Source: Mucilaginibacter oryzae (lineage in GTDB: Bacteria > Bacteroidota > Bacteroidia > Sphingobacteriales > Sphingobacteriaceae). Taken from it: DNA of 64,000 bases. A program made the position numbers and the translations under genes. The notes beneath the pieces were generated by a model that made no database searches, had not been told where the DNA came from, and was given only the letters and a program-made list of their open reading frames with translations. Below are positions 63,249 through 64,000 of the stretch, piece by piece. Location of the stretch: assembly GCF_003148845.1 (NCBI RefSeq), contig NZ_QGHA01000004.1, forward strand, positions 124,001 to 188,000. Reading direction: 5' to 3'. The stretch's first letter is position 1, and every line of letters begins with the position of its first letter.

Positions 63249-63821
63249 ATGCTAAATCTGGTTTTGTTTGGCCCTCCCGGAGCCGGGAAAGGTACTCAGT
63301 CGAAAAAACTTATTGATAAATACGATTTAATCCACCTTTCAACAGGTGATTTACTTCGCGGCGAAATTGCGCAGGGCACAGCATTGGGTTTGGAAGCCAA
63401 AAAATTAATGGACGATGGAAAACTTGTTCCGGATGCCGTAGTAATTGGCATGATCAGTAATAAGCTTGATGCCAATAAAGAAGCCAAAGGTTTTATTTTC
63501 GACGGTTTCCCTCGTACAGTTGCACAGGCCGAAGCTTTAGATCAATTATTGGTATCAAAACAATCGGCAATTTCGGGTATGATAGCCCTGGAGGTTGGTG
63601 ATGATGAACTGGAACGCCGCTTGCTGGAGCGTGGTAAAGAATCCGGCAGACCAGATGACGCCAATCCGGAAGTGATCCGCAAACGCATCCAGGAGTACAA
63701 TGATAAAACCGCCCCGGTAGCGGGTTTCTACAAAAGCCAAAATAAGTTTACAAGCATTAATGGCGTTGGCTCGGTTGATGAGATCTTTGCCGCTATAGTT
63801 AAAGTTATCGAAACATATTAA
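63249..63821 (+). CDS. adk: Adenylate kinase
   Basis: This 190-residue cytoplasmic enzyme interconverts AMP, ADP and ATP. It has the P-loop GPPGAGKGTQ (about 7-16), the AMP-binding segment LSTGDLLRGEIAQGT, the FDGFPRTVAQAE motif and a short LID (LERGKESGRPDDANPEVIRK), so it is the short form with no zinc-binding LID. The start ATG at 63249 gives a normal N-terminus MLNLVLFGPPG. A repeat of the ATCCGAAATC family begins right after the stop. Confidence 0.96.
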   Translation: MLNLVLFGPPGAGKGTQSKKLIDKYDLIHLSTGDLLRGEIAQGTALGLEAKKLMDDGKLVPDAVVIGMISNKLDANKEAKGFIFDGFPRTVAQAEALDQLLVSKQSAISGMIALEVGDDELERRLLERGKESGRPDDANPEVIRKRIQEYNDKTAPVAGFYKSQNKFTSINGVGSVDEIFAAIVKVIETY

Positions 63822-63825
63822 TTAA

Positions 63826-64000
63826 TTTCGGATTTCGGATGTTCGATTTCGGATTTGGGCTTGTCTGTTTGGCGAGGCGATCCAAAATCGAACATTCGCA
63901 TTTTAAATCAAAATTTCGGATTTTAACTCACTAAACGAAGCGAGTAAATCCGAAATCGAACATCCGAAATTGCCAAATCAAAAAATCGTATATTCGATTT
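63826..64000. repeat. ATCCGAAATC-type intergenic repeat, copy 3
   Basis: ATTTCGGATTTCGGATGTTC then GAACATTCG and AAATCCGAAATCGAACATCC occur in both directions, forming long inverted repeats that run to the window edge. The start is nearly identical to the repeat after pheT. Confidence 0.7.

Overview
The window looks like chromosomal DNA from a member of the Bacteroidota, most likely the Sphingobacteriaceae (Mucilaginibacter or Pedobacter type). The grounds are several TonB-dependent receptors including a SusC/SusD pair, promoters of the TTTG-N19-TAnnTTTG type, a GldA-like ABC ATPase, and many short intergenic repeats. It is mostly housekeeping and envelope genes, broken by two accessory loci and repeat-rich intergenic DNA.

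Layout. 1-9.3 kb: ABC ATPase, flavin reductase, glycyl-tRNA synthetase, AI-2E-type permease, a split M16 zinc protease pair and a lipoprotein, with three repeat families between them. 9.4-15 kb: pheT, a ZapB-like coiled-coil protein, zapA, a candidate 6S RNA, RNase Y and an Mpo1-like protein. 15-24.4 kb: Oar-like receptor, two-component system, a fused PlsC/GNAT acyltransferase (OlsF type), a ComEA-like protein and apt. 24.6-31 kb: amidase, AraC-type regulator, SGNH esterase, YdcF protein, transglutaminase and small proteins, plus a nucleoside hydrolase remnant.

31-41.2 kb is the most unusual part. Three transcription units (a PhyH-type dioxygenase; a secreted protein with a possible permuted papain-like site; and a TlpA/SusC/SusD operon) each carry, in the leader, a short ORF ending in a run of cysteine codons. 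Each also has a copy of the same 17-bp inverted repeat, TCTAY-N7-GTAGA, at its promoter. The TlpA/SusCD operon additionally starts with a SAM riboswitch, and a tRNA-Cys gene follows it. I read this as a sulfur- or cysteine-responsive regulon combining an operator, a riboswitch and poly-cysteine leader peptides. The sequence motifs are seen directly; the regulatory reading is inference.

41-54 kb: secreted PIG-L deacetylase, MFS exporter, DUF2461 protein, a membrane TPR/HTH regulator next to a TonB receptor, beta-helix lipoprotein and beta-propeller phytase (a likely phytate-use locus), then a siderophore-type receptor. 54.3-55.1 kb holds a broken IS3-type transposase and an oxidoreductase stub. 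55.1-62.2 kb is a minus-strand peptide-export operon: VKOR-thioredoxin fusion, a six-cysteine double-glycine precursor, a TlpA oxidoreductase, a C39-peptidase ABC exporter and an HlyD adaptor, suggesting a disulfide-bonded secreted peptide. The window ends with a peroxiredoxin, tRNA-Arg and adk.
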